In this document: positions 54,073 through 63,953 of the stretch, piece after piece
Numbering within the stretch: position 1 is the first letter of the stretch
Layout of the letters: each line of letters starts with the position of its first letter
Assembly: GCF_003667505.1 (NCBI RefSeq)
Contig: NZ_RCVJ01000135.1
Span: forward strand, 33,264 to 97,263
DNA: 64,000 nucleotides
Source of the DNA: Micromonospora sp. BL4
GTDB lineage: Bacteria > Actinomycetota > Actinomycetes > Mycobacteriales > Micromonosporaceae
Reading direction: 5' to 3'
Notes under the pieces: model-generated
The model's database searches: none
The model's input: the letters and a program-made list of their open reading frames with translations, nothing else
What the model was told of the DNA's origin: nothing
Program-made: the position numbers and the translations under genes

Positions 54073-54751
54073 GAACCTGTCCGCCTGGTACGGCGAGGCG
54101 CAGGTGCTGCGGGACGTCAGCCTGGAGGTCGCGGCCGGCGAGGTGGTCACCCTGGTCGGGCGCAACGGCGCCGGCAAGTCCACCCTGCTGCGCTGCGTGA
54201 TGGGGCTGCACTCCGGCCAGCGCGGCACGGTCGAGCTGGACGGTCGGGACGTCGGGAAGCTGCCGGCGCACCGGCGGGCCCGACTCGGGTTGGGCTGGGT
54301 GCCCGACGACCGGGGCAGCTACGCCACGCTGACCGTCACCGAGAACCTCACCCTGCCGCCCCGGGTGGGCCCGGACCCGTGGTCGCTGGAGCGGGTGTAC
54401 GAGGCGTTCCCCGCCCTCTACACCCGGCGCGACTCCGCGGCCACCATGCTCTCCGGCGGTGAGCAGCAGATGCTCGCGCTGGCCCGGGTGCTGCGGATGG
54501 GCGCCCGGCTGCTGCTCTGCGACGAGCCCACCGAGGGGCTCTCACCACTGTTGGTGCAGCAGGTCGGTGACCTGTTGCGGGAAGCCAAACGGCACGGGGT
54601 GACCGTGCTGCTGGTCGAACAGAACCTGCACTTCGCCACCGGCGTCGCCGACCGGCACTACCTGCTGGCCGAGGGACGCGTCGCCGAGGCGATGGACAAC
54701 TCCGAGGTGCGCTCGCGGGAACGCGAGCTGCTGGCGTACCTCGGGATCTGA
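54059..54751 (+). CDS. livF: Branched-chain amino acid-type ABC transporter ATPase LivF
   Basis: The 230-residue ATPase has Walker A GRNGAGKST, the LivF mark GLGWVPDDRGSYATLTVTEN, signature LSGGEQQMLALARVL, Walker B LLLCDEPTEGLSP and switch region LLVEQN. Its ATG lies 14 bases inside the end of livG, so the two are coupled. With LivG it powers the permease pair LivH/LivM. Confidence 0.95.
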
Positions 54752-54800
54752 TTTTCCGACGACGACTCGCGCGATGAGGCGCGGAATGGATGGAGTGGGC

Positions 54801-56051
<1,251 letters not shown>

Positions 56052-56063
56052 GCGTGTGACGCT

Positions 56064-56945
56064 GTGAGTGGATTCGCGCAGAACACGTTCAACGGGTTGG
56101 TGAGCGGGGCGTTCTACGCCCTGCTCGCCCTCGGGCTCGCGGTCATCTTCGGCATGCTGCGGGTGGTCAACTTCGCCCACGGCGCGTTCTACATGCTCGG
56201 CGCGTTCGGCGCGTACGTGCTGCTCACCGAGGCGGGCGTGCCGTTCTGGGCGGCCCTGGTGATCATGCCGGTGGGGCTGGGTCTGCTGGGCATGGCCCTG
56301 GAGCGCGCGGTGATCCACCGGCTGACCAGGCTCGACCCGCTCTACAACTTCCTGCTCACCTTCGGCCTGACGCTGATCCTTCAGGACCTGGTGAAGTTGC
56401 GCTACGGCGTGCAGTCCAGCCCGTACGAAACCCCGTCGCTGTTGAGCGGGACGGTGAACTTCGGGTTGTTCGACTTCCCGACCTACCGGGTGTTCATCCT
56501 CGGCTTCGCGGTGCTGCTCTGCGTCGCCGTGTGGTGGGTGCTCACCCGGACCCGGATCGGCATGGTGGTCCGCGCGTCCACCGAGCGGCCCGATTTGACC
56601 CGCGCGTTCGGTATCGACGTCGGACGCTGGGTGACTCCGGTCTTCGGCTTCGGCATCGGGCTGGCCGGGCTGGCCGGTGTGCTGGCCGCGCCGATGCGCG
56701 CGGTCAACCCGCTGATGGGCGCCGACCTGATCATCGTGGTCTTCGCGGTCGTGGTGATCGGTGGGCTGGGGTCCATCTTCGGGTCGGTCGCCGCCGGCTT
56801 CGGCATCGGCCTGGTCCAGGCGTGGGGCGAGGCGTACCTGTCGAACTTCCCGATCGTGTCGCAGACGATCGTCTTCATCGTGATGGCCGCGGTGCTGCTC
56901 TGGCGCCCGGCCGGCCTGTTCGGCCGTGAGGAGGCGCCGGCATGA
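56064..56945 (+). CDS. livH: Branched-chain amino acid-type ABC permease LivH
   Basis: The 293-residue permease has about eight helices and the family marks GLVSGAFYALLALGLAVIFG, VNFAHGAFYMLGAF at the N-terminus and ADLIIVVFAVVVIGGLGSIF near residue 225. The GTG at 56064 starts 12 bases after the binding-protein stop. It forms half of the channel with LivM. Confidence 0.94.
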   Translation: MSGFAQNTFNGLVSGAFYALLALGLAVIFGMLRVVNFAHGAFYMLGAFGAYVLLTEAGVPFWAALVIMPVGLGLLGMALERAVIHRLTRLDPLYNFLLTFGLTLILQDLVKLRYGVQSSPYETPSLLSGTVNFGLFDFPTYRVFILGFAVLLCVAVWWVLTRTRIGMVVRASTERPDLTRAFGIDVGRWVTPVFGFGIGLAGLAGVLAAPMRAVNPLMGADLIIVVFAVVVIGGLGSIFGSVAAGFGIGLVQAWGEAYLSNFPIVSQTIVFIVMAAVLLWRPAGLFGREEAPA

Positions 56946-57955
56946 CCAGCACCGTGGACACTCCGGCCGACGCGCCCCGGGCGGCGCCGCCGTCCGGGCT
57001 GGTCACCGTGGCCCGTGCCCCCGGCTGGGTGCGGTACGCGCTGCTCGCCGTCGGGCTGGCCGTCGCCGCGTGGCTGCCCAACGGCCTCTATCCGGCGGTC
57101 GCGGTGGACATCCTCTGCTGGGCGTTGTTCGCCGTCGCGGTGGACCTGCTGCTCGGCTTCACCGGGCTGATGTCGTTCGGGCACGCCGCGTTCTGGGGCA
57201 CCTCGGCGTACGTCACCGGGTTGGTGGCGATCCACGCGGGCCTGCCGTTCCCACTGGCGGTGCTGGCCGGGGCGCTGGCCGCGGCCGTGCTGGCGGTGCC
57301 GATCGGCTACCTGGCGGTCAAGCGGACCGGCATCTACTTCGCCATGGTGACGTTGGCCTTCGCGCAGATGGTCTATTACGTCGCCAACGAGTGGCGCTCG
57401 GTGACGCAGGGCGAGAACGGCCTCCAGGGGGTGCCCCGGTCGCTGTTCGGCTGGGACCTCACCGACGACTACTACTTCTACTACGCGATCCTGCCGATCG
57501 TGCTGCTCGGGCTGGCCGCGGCCTGGCGGATCGTGCACTCGCCGTTCGGTCGGGTGCTGGTCGGCATCCGGGACAATCCGGCCCGCGCGCGGGCGCTGGG
57601 CTATCCGGTGCACCGCTACAAGCTCACCGCGTTCGTGCTCTCCGGGTTCATCGCCGGCCTCGGCGGCGGACTGTTCGCGGTCGGCCACCGGTTCGTCTCG
57701 CTGGACGTGCTGCACTGGACCACCTCCGGCAAGGCGGTCATCGTGGTGGTGCTCGGCGGGATCGGCACCCTCTGGGGCGGGGTGCTCGGCGCCGGGATCG
57801 TGGTTCGGCTGGAGGACTGGCTGTCGTTCTCCGGGTTCGAGGCGATCGGCCTGGTCACCGGCGGCATCTTCGTCCTCGTCGTGGTGCTGTTCCGGCGCGG
57901 CATCTGGGGCAGCGCCGCGGCGCTGGCCCGCCGGCTGGTGGCGCGCCGCCGGTAA
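56942..57955 (+). CDS. livM: Branched-chain amino acid-type ABC permease LivM
   Basis: The 337-residue permease has a 25-residue Ala/Pro-rich start and about ten helices. Family marks are LLLGFTGLMSFGHAAFWGTS, VKRTGIYFAMVTLAFAQM and KAVIVVVLGGIGTLWGGVLG. The ATG overlaps the livH stop (ATGA). It is the last gene of the importer; a strong inverted repeat follows its stop codon. Confidence 0.94.
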   Translation: MTSTVDTPADAPRAAPPSGLVTVARAPGWVRYALLAVGLAVAAWLPNGLYPAVAVDILCWALFAVAVDLLLGFTGLMSFGHAAFWGTSAYVTGLVAIHAGLPFPLAVLAGALAAAVLAVPIGYLAVKRTGIYFAMVTLAFAQMVYYVANEWRSVTQGENGLQGVPRSLFGWDLTDDYYFYYAILPIVLLGLAAAWRIVHSPFGRVLVGIRDNPARARALGYPVHRYKLTAFVLSGFIAGLGGGLFAVGHRFVSLDVLHWTTSGKAVIVVVLGGIGTLWGGVLGAGIVVRLEDWLSFSGFEAIGLVTGGIFVLVVVLFRRGIWGSAAALARRLVARRR

Positions 57956-57992
57956 ATTCCCGCGCCGGCGCATCCGCCGCGCGCCCTCGTGG

Positions 57993-58028
57993 CGTACCCC
58001 CGGGTAGGAACACCTACCCGGGGGTACG
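57993..58028. terminator. 36-base perfect inverted repeat after livM
   Basis: CGTACCCCCGGGTAGG (57993-58008) and CCTACCCGGGGGTACG (58013-58028) form a perfect 16-pair stem around AACA. It begins 38 bases past livM and ends four bases before the GTG of the next gene, so it can end the liv operon. The right arm also contains the only ribosome-binding-like run (GGGGG) of that next gene, so folding would hide it. Confidence 0.75.
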
Positions 58029-58032
58029 TCTG

Positions 58033-58665
58033 GTGCTGACCGATCCGATGCCGGCGGAGGCCGTGGAGACCGCGCTCAAGCGGGTCACGCTGGCGGCCGA
58101 GGACCTGGACGGCAACCGGGTCGCCACGGTGCTGCTGGAGCTGGCCGGGGAGTGGGGCGTGCCGGCGCTCTGGGAGCAGATCTGCCAGCCGCTGCTGGCC
58201 CGCCTGCCGGGGCGTACGCCCGCCGAGATCGCCGTCGAGCACGCCCTCTGTGCGGGGCTGCGGGTCGGGCTGGACGTGTACCGGCGGGAGCCGGGCCGGT
58301 CGTTGCCCACCGGCGGCGTGCTGCTCGCCGGGGCCGAGCGGGAGGCGCACTGCCTCGGCCTGCACGCGCTCGCCGCCGCGCTGCGCGAGCAGGGTCGCGG
58401 CTGCCTGCACCTCGGCCCCGCGCTGCCGTGGACCGCGCTGACCAGCGCCGTGTACCGGGCCCGCCCGAGCACCGTCGTGCTCTGGTCGCAGACGCCGGTC
58501 ACCGGCCGCGCGTACCGCCTGGTGCGCTTCGCCCGGGACTTCCCGCTACTGCGGGTGTACGGCGCCGGGCCCGGCTGGATCGAGCCGCTCGCCGCGCCGG
58601 CGACGCGCCTGCGCACGCTGCCCGCCGCCGTCACCGCCTGCCTGGCCGCCCCGCGACCTTGCTGA
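58033..58665 (+). CDS. Orphan cobalamin-binding domain protein (CarH C-terminal half-like)
   Basis: The 210-residue protein looks like the effector half of MerR/CarH B12-dependent regulators without the DNA-binding domain. The four-helix part is at about residues 8-85 (ALKRVTLAAEDLDGNRVATV, EIAVEHALCAGLRVGLDVYR). The Rossmann-like B12 domain follows (VLLAGAEREAHCLGLHALA), with an ExHxxG motif as EAHCLG. The CarH light-sensing Trp (Wx9EH) seems absent: Pro or Leu occupies that place. GTG at 58033 is the likely start, eight bases after GGGGG; an ATG at 58048 is possible. A protein-level search would settle the family. Confidence 0.65.
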   Translation: MLTDPMPAEAVETALKRVTLAAEDLDGNRVATVLLELAGEWGVPALWEQICQPLLARLPGRTPAEIAVEHALCAGLRVGLDVYRREPGRSLPTGGVLLAGAEREAHCLGLHALAAALREQGRGCLHLGPALPWTALTSAVYRARPSTVVLWSQTPVTGRAYRLVRFARDFPLLRVYGAGPGWIEPLAAPATRLRTLPAAVTACLAAPRPC

Positions 58666-58707
58666 CCTCGGCGGCTGACCGGCCCCGCGACGTGACGCCG
58701 GACACAT

Positions 58708-58780
58708 ACGATACGGATCGGTTCCGTATCGTTAATGCCGCCAGTACTCTGACCGGAGTTACGAGTCTGGCCCGTATCGT
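58708..58780 (+). promoter_or_regulatory. Three-copy TetR operator region ahead of the MFS exporter gene
   Basis: ACGATACGG (58708-58716) and CCGTATCGT (58724-58732) form a perfect 25-base palindrome with a 7-base spacer. A third copy, CCGTATCGT, is at 58772-58780, paired with a weak TTACGA half at 58759. The sites lie 37-109 bases before the exporter ATG. The tetR gene after the exporter is the likely source of the repressor. Confidence 0.75.
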
Positions 58781-58816
58781 ATTGCGCGGCCGGTGAAACC
58801 GGGGGGAGAACCGGGC

Positions 58817-60385
58817 ATGGAGCTGCACAACAACACCGGACATCCGAGGAGGTGGGCGATCCTGGGGGTGCTGGTGATCAGCCTCCTCGTCGTCGTCCTC
58901 GACAACACGATCCTCAACGTCGCCCTACGCACCCTGGCCGACCCGGTGCACGGCCTCGGCGCCAGCCAGGGCGAGCTGGAGTGGTCCATCAACTCCTACA
59001 CGCTGGTCTTCGCCGGGCTGCTGTTCACCTTCGGGGTGCTCGGTGACCGCGCCGGACGCAAGCGCTTCCTGATGATCGGCCTGGCGCTGTTCGGCCTGGC
59101 GTCGCTGCTCTCCGCGTACGCCCAGGACCCGGCACAGCTGATCGCGGCCCGCGCCCTGATGGGGGTCGGCGGCGCGGCCATCATGCCGGTGACGCTGTCG
59201 ATCATCTCCAACGTCTTCGACCCGCGCGAGCGTGGCCGGGCGATCGGCGTCTGGGCCGGCGCGGTCGGCCTCGCCGTGGCGATCGGCCCGATCCTCGGCG
59301 GCGCGCTGCTGGAGCACTTCTGGTGGGGCTCGGTCTTCCTGATCAACGTGCCGGTGGTGGTCGCCGGCGTCATCCTGGTCGCCCTGCTGGTGCCCGAGTC
59401 GCGCGACCCGCGCCCGGGCCGGGTCGACCTGCTCGGCGTCCTGCTCTCCGTGGTCGGTCTGGTCGCCCTCTCCTACGGCATCATCGACGGCGGCGAGCAC
59501 GGCTTCGGTCGCCCGGTGGCCTGGGGTTCGATCGTCGTCGGCCTGGCGGTGCTGGCCTGGTTCGTGGAGCACGAGCGGCGCAGCGACCACCCGTCGCTGG
59601 ACGTCCGGCTGTTCCGCCTGCCCCGGTTCGCCGCGCCGGTGGCCATCGTCGGCCTGGTGTTCTTCGCCGCGATGGGCGTGATGTTCTTCAGCTCGTTCTA
59701 CCTGCAACTGGTACGCGACTACAGCCCGCTCCAGACCGGTCTGCTCTTCCTGCCCTTCGCCGGCGCCCAGCTGATCTTCGCGCCGCGCAGCGCCGCGATG
59801 GTCCGCCGCTACGGCGGCCGGGCGGTCGCCACCGTCGGGCTGGCGCTGACCGCGGCGGCGCTCGCCGCGTTCGCCTTCGTCGGCGCGTCCACCCCGATCT
59901 GGGTCGTGCTGGTCGTCTTCTTCTTCCAGGGCGTCGGAATGGCCAACATCATGCCGCCGGCCACGGAGTCGATCATGTCGGCGCTGCCCCGGGAGAAGGC
60001 CGGCGTGGGCTCCGCGGTCAGCAACACCGTCCGCCAGGTGGCCGGCGCGCTCGGCGTGGCGGTTCTCGGCTCGGTGCTCTCGGCGGTCTACCGGGCCGAC
60101 GTGGACGGCGCGCTGACCGGCCTGCCGGCGCAGGCCCGTGACGCGGCGAACGAGTCGATCTCCGGGGCGTACGCGGCGGCCGGGCAGCTCGGGCCCGCGG
60201 GGCCGGCGCTGATCTCGGCGGCCAACGACGCCTTCGTCACCGCCATGCACTGGGCGGCGGCGCTCTCCGCGGTGGTCGCCGCGCTCGGGATCGTGGTGGT
60301 GCTGCGCTGGATGCCCGGCCGGGAGGCCGTGGCGGACGCGCCGGCGGCGCCGGTCGCCGAGCCCGAGTTGGCCGGGACAGCCTAG
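58817..60385 (+). CDS. MFS drug exporter, DHA2 (14-helix) family
   Basis: The 522-residue antiporter has 14 predicted helices and the marks of the EmrB/QacA group: [15 protein letters not shown] (motif D1-like), [13 protein letters not shown] (motif A), and [39 protein letters not shown] is motif C, the antiporter motif. It exports lipophilic drugs using protons. The ATG at 58817 follows GGGGGAG; the GTG at 58793 would add eight residues. It is followed by its TetR gene. Confidence 0.95.
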   Translation: MELHNNTGHPRRWAILGVLVISLLVVVLDNTILNVALRTLADPVHGLGASQGELEWSINSYTLVFAGLLFTFGVLGDRAGRKRFLMIGLALFGLASLLSAYAQDPAQLIAARALMGVGGAAIMPVTLSIISNVFDPRERGRAIGVWAGAVGLAVAIGPILGGALLEHFWWGSVFLINVPVVVAGVILVALLVPESRDPRPGRVDLLGVLLSVVGLVALSYGIIDGGEHGFGRPVAWGSIVVGLAVLAWFVEHERRSDHPSLDVRLFRLPRFAAPVAIVGLVFFAAMGVMFFSSFYLQLVRDYSPLQTGLLFLPFAGAQLIFAPRSAAMVRRYGGRAVATVGLALTAAALAAFAFVGASTPIWVVLVVFFFQGVGMANIMPPATESIMSALPREKAGVGSAVSNTVRQVAGALGVAVLGSVLSAVYRADVDGALTGLPAQARDAANESISGAYAAAGQLGPAGPALISAANDAFVTAMHWAAALSAVVAALGIVVVLRWMPGREAVADAPAAPVAEPELAGTA

Positions 60386-60396
60386 GTTCGGGGACA

Positions 60397-61005
60397 ATGT
60401 CCGACATGACGTCCACTGCCGATGCTCCGCGGTCGCCCGGGCGACCGCGGAGCCTCCGCGCCGATGAGGCGATCATCGAGGCCACCCTCGACCTGCTCGC
60501 CGAGGGCAGCACCATCGAGGCGCTCTCGATCGAGGCGATCGCCGCCCGCGCCGGGGTCGGCAAGGCCACCATCTACCGCCGCTGGGCCGGCAAGGACGCG
60601 TTGCTGCTGGACGCGCTGCGCCGGCTCAAGGGCATCCTGCCGCAGCCCGAGGGGCACTCCGTCCGGGACGACCTGGTGCTGCTCGTCGGCGCGATCGGGA
60701 AGAACGTCGACCCGCGAGCGGCGAAGATCATGCCCTGCCTGGTGCCCGCGGTGAACCGCAGCCCCGACCAGTTCCAGCTCTACCAGAACATCATCGCCCC
60801 GCGCCGGCAGCTGATGCGCGAGGTGTTGCGGCGCGGCATCAGCGAGGGTCTGCTCCGGCCGGACATCGACCTGGAGGTGACCATGGCGCTCCTCACCGGG
60901 CCGATGCTGATCCAACGGGTGCTGCGCTGGAACCCGGAGCTGGACGAGCGGGCCCTGCCGGAGCAGGTCGTCGACGCTGTGCTGGAGGGCATCCGCGCCC
61001 GCTGA
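60397..61005 (+). CDS. TetR-family repressor of the MFS exporter
   Basis: The 202-residue regulator has the DNA-binding domain at about residues 20-70 (DEAIIEATLDLLAEGSTIEA, AIAARAGVGKATIYRRWAGK). A C-terminal domain like TetR_C_11 follows (PCLVPAVNRSPDQFQLYQNI). It starts 11 bases after the exporter stop, so the two genes share a transcript and the repressor should regulate its own level. ATGs at 60397 and 60406 are both possible. Confidence 0.93.
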   Translation: MSDMTSTADAPRSPGRPRSLRADEAIIEATLDLLAEGSTIEALSIEAIAARAGVGKATIYRRWAGKDALLLDALRRLKGILPQPEGHSVRDDLVLLVGAIGKNVDPRAAKIMPCLVPAVNRSPDQFQLYQNIIAPRRQLMREVLRRGISEGLLRPDIDLEVTMALLTGPMLIQRVLRWNPELDERALPEQVVDAVLEGIRAR

Positions 61006-61016
61006 CCCGTACCCGG

Positions 61017-61073
61017 CCGGTGGTCAGCCGGCCGGGGTGGCGCAGCCGGTGGTCAGCCGGCCGGGTTGCGCAG
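61017..61073. repeat. Tandem duplication of the PucR gene 3' end
   Basis: A unit beginning CCGGTGGTCAGCCGGCCGGG and ending GCGCAG occurs at 61017-61045 and again at 61046-61073, with one extra base and one change. The second copy contains the stop codon and last codons of the minus-strand PucR-type gene, and the first copy lies just beyond that stop. It is a recent-looking short duplication. Confidence 0.85.
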
Positions 61074-62987
61074 CCGGTGCAGGCGCAGCGCCAGCTGCAC
61101 CTCCAGCGCCCGCTCGGGCCGCTGCCAGTCGGCGCCGAGCAGCTGACCGACCCGCTCCAACCGCTGGGTCACCGTGTTGACGTGCACGTGCAGCTGCTCG
61201 GCGGCCCGGGCCAGGCTGCCGCCCACCCCGAAGTACGCCTCCAGCGTCTTCACCAGCGCCGTGCCCCGCCGGGCGTCGTAGTCGAGCACCGGCCCGACGG
61301 TGGCGGTGAGGAACTGGGCCACGTCCTTCTCGCCCCGGTCACCGACGGTGCCCAGCAGCAGCCCGACGAAGCCCAGCTCCGCCGTGCTCGCCCCCTGGCC
61401 GGAGCGGCCCAGCGCGCCCAGCGCGGTGAGGCACCGATCCGCCTCGTGGAACGCGCCCGCCAGGGTCGCCGGCCCGGCCGACGGGCCGCTCGCCCCGGCG
61501 GTCACCGGACGGCCGGTCACCCGGGACAGGTCCCGGGCCACCGCGCGGGCGCTGCCACCGGCGTCCCGCCCGGGCAGCATCAGCACCACCCGACCGTCGC
61601 GGGCCGCCGCCAGCCCACCCCGGGCCGAGGCGTACGTGGTGGCCCAGGAGAGCACCCGCTGCCGGGCCGAGCCGGTGGCCGCGATGGCGTCGTCGCCCAC
61701 CGCCACCAGCACGTGCGGGGCGTCCAGATCCACCCCGAGGCGGCGGGCCCGGCTGCGCAGCGCGTCGGTGTCCCGCAGCGGCCGGGCGATCAGGTCGTCC
61801 AGCAGCTCACCGCGGACCCGGCCCTCCGCCTCCGCCACGGTGCGCCGGAACAGCAGCAGCAGCGCGGTCACCAACGCGGCCCGCTCCAGGATCCGCTGGT
61901 CGGCGTCGACCAGTTCGTCGTCCGGGCGCAGCACCAGGGCGCCCAGGTTCTCCGCGCCCGCCACCACCGCCGCGTACCAGAGGGGGCCTCGACGCACGCT
62001 GCGCCCCTCCGTCCGGGACGCGGCCACCGCCTCGACGATGTCCGCCCGGTCCGGCTCGTCGATCTCACCGACGCGGGCCAGCAGCCGCCCCTCGGCGTCC
62101 AGCGCCAGCAGCGCGCCGTCCAGCACCTCGGTCACCGCGGCCGCCACGTCCTCCACCCCGCCACCGCGCAGCACCAGCGCGGTCATCCGGTCGTGTGCCG
62201 CCGCGGCCCGCTCCACCGAGCTGCTGTGCGCCCGGATGGTGGTGTTCGCCGCCGACAGCTCGGCCAGCGCCGAGCGGGTCTCGGCCAGCAGCCGGGCGGT
62301 GTCGATCGCCACGGCGGCGTGCGCGGCGAGGGAGACCAGCAGCGCCACCTCCTCCCGGGCGAACGGCCGGGCCGAGCGGTTGGCCGAGTAGAGCACCCCG
62401 ATCGACGTGGAGCCGAGCCGCAGGGGCACCCCGAGGATCGCCACCAGGCCCTCCTCGCCGACCCCGGCGTCGATCTCGCCGGTGTGGTGGAAGCGCTCGT
62501 CCTCGCCGTAGTTGGCGGTCACGTACGGCGCGCCGGACTGAGCCACCAGGCCGCCGAGGCCGGCGCCCATCGGCAGCCGCAGCCGCTGGAAACGGGCCGA
62601 GACCGACCCGTCGGTCACCCGCATGTACGTATCGCCGCGCTCGTCGTCGTTGAGCGTCATGTAGGCCACGTCGGCGCCGAGCAGGTTGCGGGCCCGGTGC
62701 ACGATCGCCCGCAGCACGTCGTCCAGGTCGCGCAGCCCCGCCAGGTCGCTGACCGTGTCGTACAGGCCGGACAGCTCGGTCTCCCGGCGGCGCCGGCGCT
62801 CCAGCAGCGCGCGGACCCGCAGCGCCACCATCTTCGCCTGCTCCAGCTCGGCCAACCGGTCGGCGGGCAGCCCGGCGGCCCGCGCGGCCACCAGCGGTCC
62901 CTCGAACTCGACCGCCGCGGCCTCGCGAGCGAGCAGTTCCAGGAACTCCACCGGCGACGACATGGTCGACATTGTGCTCAGGCCCAC
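61053..62987 (-). CDS. PucR-type GAF-domain transcriptional regulator
   Basis: The 644-residue regulator has a helical N-terminus, a GAF-type sensor domain at about residues 85-240 (LDDVLRAIVHRARNLLGADV, GVPLRLGSTSIGVLYSANRS), and a GGDEF-like middle (PHVLVAVGDDAIAATGSA). Its C-terminal PucR helix-turn-helix (VKTLEAYFGVGGSLARAAEQ, LHVHVNTVTQRLERV) is present. It probably controls the overlapping dehydrogenase gene or a catabolic operon. The GTG at 62987 overlaps the dehydrogenase stop by one base; ATGs at 62972 and 62963 are alternatives. Confidence 0.9.
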   Translation of the reverse strand: MGLSTMSTMSSPVEFLELLAREAAAVEFEGPLVAARAAGLPADRLAELEQAKMVALRVRALLERRRRRETELSGLYDTVSDLAGLRDLDDVLRAIVHRARNLLGADVAYMTLNDDERGDTYMRVTDGSVSARFQRLRLPMGAGLGGLVAQSGAPYVTANYGEDERFHHTGEIDAGVGEEGLVAILGVPLRLGSTSIGVLYSANRSARPFAREEVALLVSLAAHAAVAIDTARLLAETRSALAELSAANTTIRAHSSSVERAAAAHDRMTALVLRGGGVEDVAAAVTEVLDGALLALDAEGRLLARVGEIDEPDRADIVEAVAASRTEGRSVRRGPLWYAAVVAGAENLGALVLRPDDELVDADQRILERAALVTALLLLFRRTVAEAEGRVRGELLDDLIARPLRDTDALRSRARRLGVDLDAPHVLVAVGDDAIAATGSARQRVLSWATTYASARGGLAAARDGRVVLMLPGRDAGGSARAVARDLSRVTGRPVTAGASGPSAGPATLAGAFHEADRCLTALGALGRSGQGASTAELGFVGLLLGTVGDRGEKDVAQFLTATVGPVLDYDARRGTALVKTLEAYFGVGGSLARAAEQLHVHVNTVTQRLERVGQLLGADWQRPERALEVQLALRLHRLRNPAG

Positions 62988-63769
62988 TAGTTGGCCGTCC
63001 AGCCCCCGTCGAGCGCGATCGACGCGCCGGTGATGAACGCCGCCGGAGGCGAGCAGAGGTACGCCAGCAGCTCCGCCACCTCCTCTGGCTCGATCAGCCG
63101 CTTGATCGCCGCCCGGGCCAGCATGATCTTCTCGATCACCTCGGTCTCCGGGATGTCGTGGCTGGCCGCCTGATCGGCGATCTGGCTCTCCACCAGCGCG
63201 GTGCGCACGTACGCCGGGTTGATGCAGTTGGCGGTCACGCCGTGCGCGGCGCCCTCCAGCGCCACCACCTTCGACAACCCTTCGAGGGCGTGCTTCGCCG
63301 ACACGTACGCGGCCTTGTACGGCGACGCGCGCAGCCCGTGCACGGAGGAGATGTTGACGATCCGGCCCCAGCCACGCGCGTACATGTGTGGCAGCGCGCG
63401 GCGGATGATCAGGAACGGCGCCTCGACCATGACCCGCTGGATGTACTCGAAGCGCTCGACGGGGAAGTCCTGCACCGGCGCCACGTGCTGGAGCCCGGCG
63501 TTATTCACCACGATGTCCACGTCCACGTCGAGGCCGTCCACCGCGGCGGCGTCGGCCAGGTCCACGCCCTCGGCCCGGCCCCCGGCCTCGGCGGCCACCG
63601 CCTTGGCCGCCTCCAGGTTGCGGTCCACCACGAGCACCTTGGCGCCGGCCGCGCCCAGCCGCAGGGCGCACGCCCGCCCGATGCCGCTGCCGCCCCCGGT
63701 GACCAGGGCGGTCCGACCGGCGAGGTCGACCTGTACGACGTGGGGGACCGCCACGGGTTCTGCCGTCAT
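62987..63769 (-). CDS. 3-hydroxybutyrate dehydrogenase-like SDR
   Basis: The 260-residue NAD enzyme has TGGGSGIG, VNNAGLQH, catalytic Ser in NISSVHGLRAS, and Tyr/Lys in YVSAKHAL. NAGLQHVAPVQDFP and the C-terminal AAFITGASIALDGGW match the bacterial 3-hydroxybutyrate dehydrogenase group, which feeds storage-polymer and ketone-body acids into acetoacetate. The ATG at 63769 has no good ribosome-binding site. The stop codon overlaps the PucR start, so the two are one operon. Confidence 0.92.
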   Translation of the reverse strand: MTAEPVAVPHVVQVDLAGRTALVTGGGSGIGRACALRLGAAGAKVLVVDRNLEAAKAVAAEAGGRAEGVDLADAAAVDGLDVDVDIVVNNAGLQHVAPVQDFPVERFEYIQRVMVEAPFLIIRRALPHMYARGWGRIVNISSVHGLRASPYKAAYVSAKHALEGLSKVVALEGAAHGVTANCINPAYVRTALVESQIADQAASHDIPETEVIEKIMLARAAIKRLIEPEEVAELLAYLCSPPAAFITGASIALDGGWTAN

Positions 63770-63790
63770 GGCGCAAGAAGTTACGAGCTG

Positions 63791-63806
63791 TGTGCCCCCG
63801 GGCACA
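63791..63806. promoter_or_regulatory. Palindrome upstream of the 3-hydroxybutyrate dehydrogenase gene
   Basis: TGTGCCC-CC-GGGCACA is a perfect 7-base inverted repeat 22 bases before the minus-strand ATG. It is a candidate operator for the PucR-type regulator of the operon. The promoter boxes are not clear. Confidence 0.5.
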
Positions 63807-63878
63807 TGGCTGGACGACACATACTCCACACCAAAGCTGTGTGGCCCGCCGCGCAGGGCTGGTTCCTCGACCACTCTC

Positions 63879-63953
63879 GTCGATCATGAAGTCGTGGTGC
63901 CCGATCAGCGTGCTTTCGCGGCCTCTGTGACCCACCACAACGCCATGATCGAC
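63879..63953. repeat. Inverted repeat with GATCATG outer arms
   Basis: GTCGATCATGAAGTCGTGGTG (63879-63899, written in parts as GTCGATCATG and AAGTCGTGGTG) and CACCACAACGCCATGATCGAC (63933-63953, in parts CACCACAACG and CCATGATCGAC) pair at 17 of 21 positions around a 33-base loop. It is intergenic and resembles in its GATCA outer arms the repeat at 4516-4587. It may be a terminator or a genome-wide intergenic repeat. Nothing else is seen in the last 47 bases. Confidence 0.65.
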
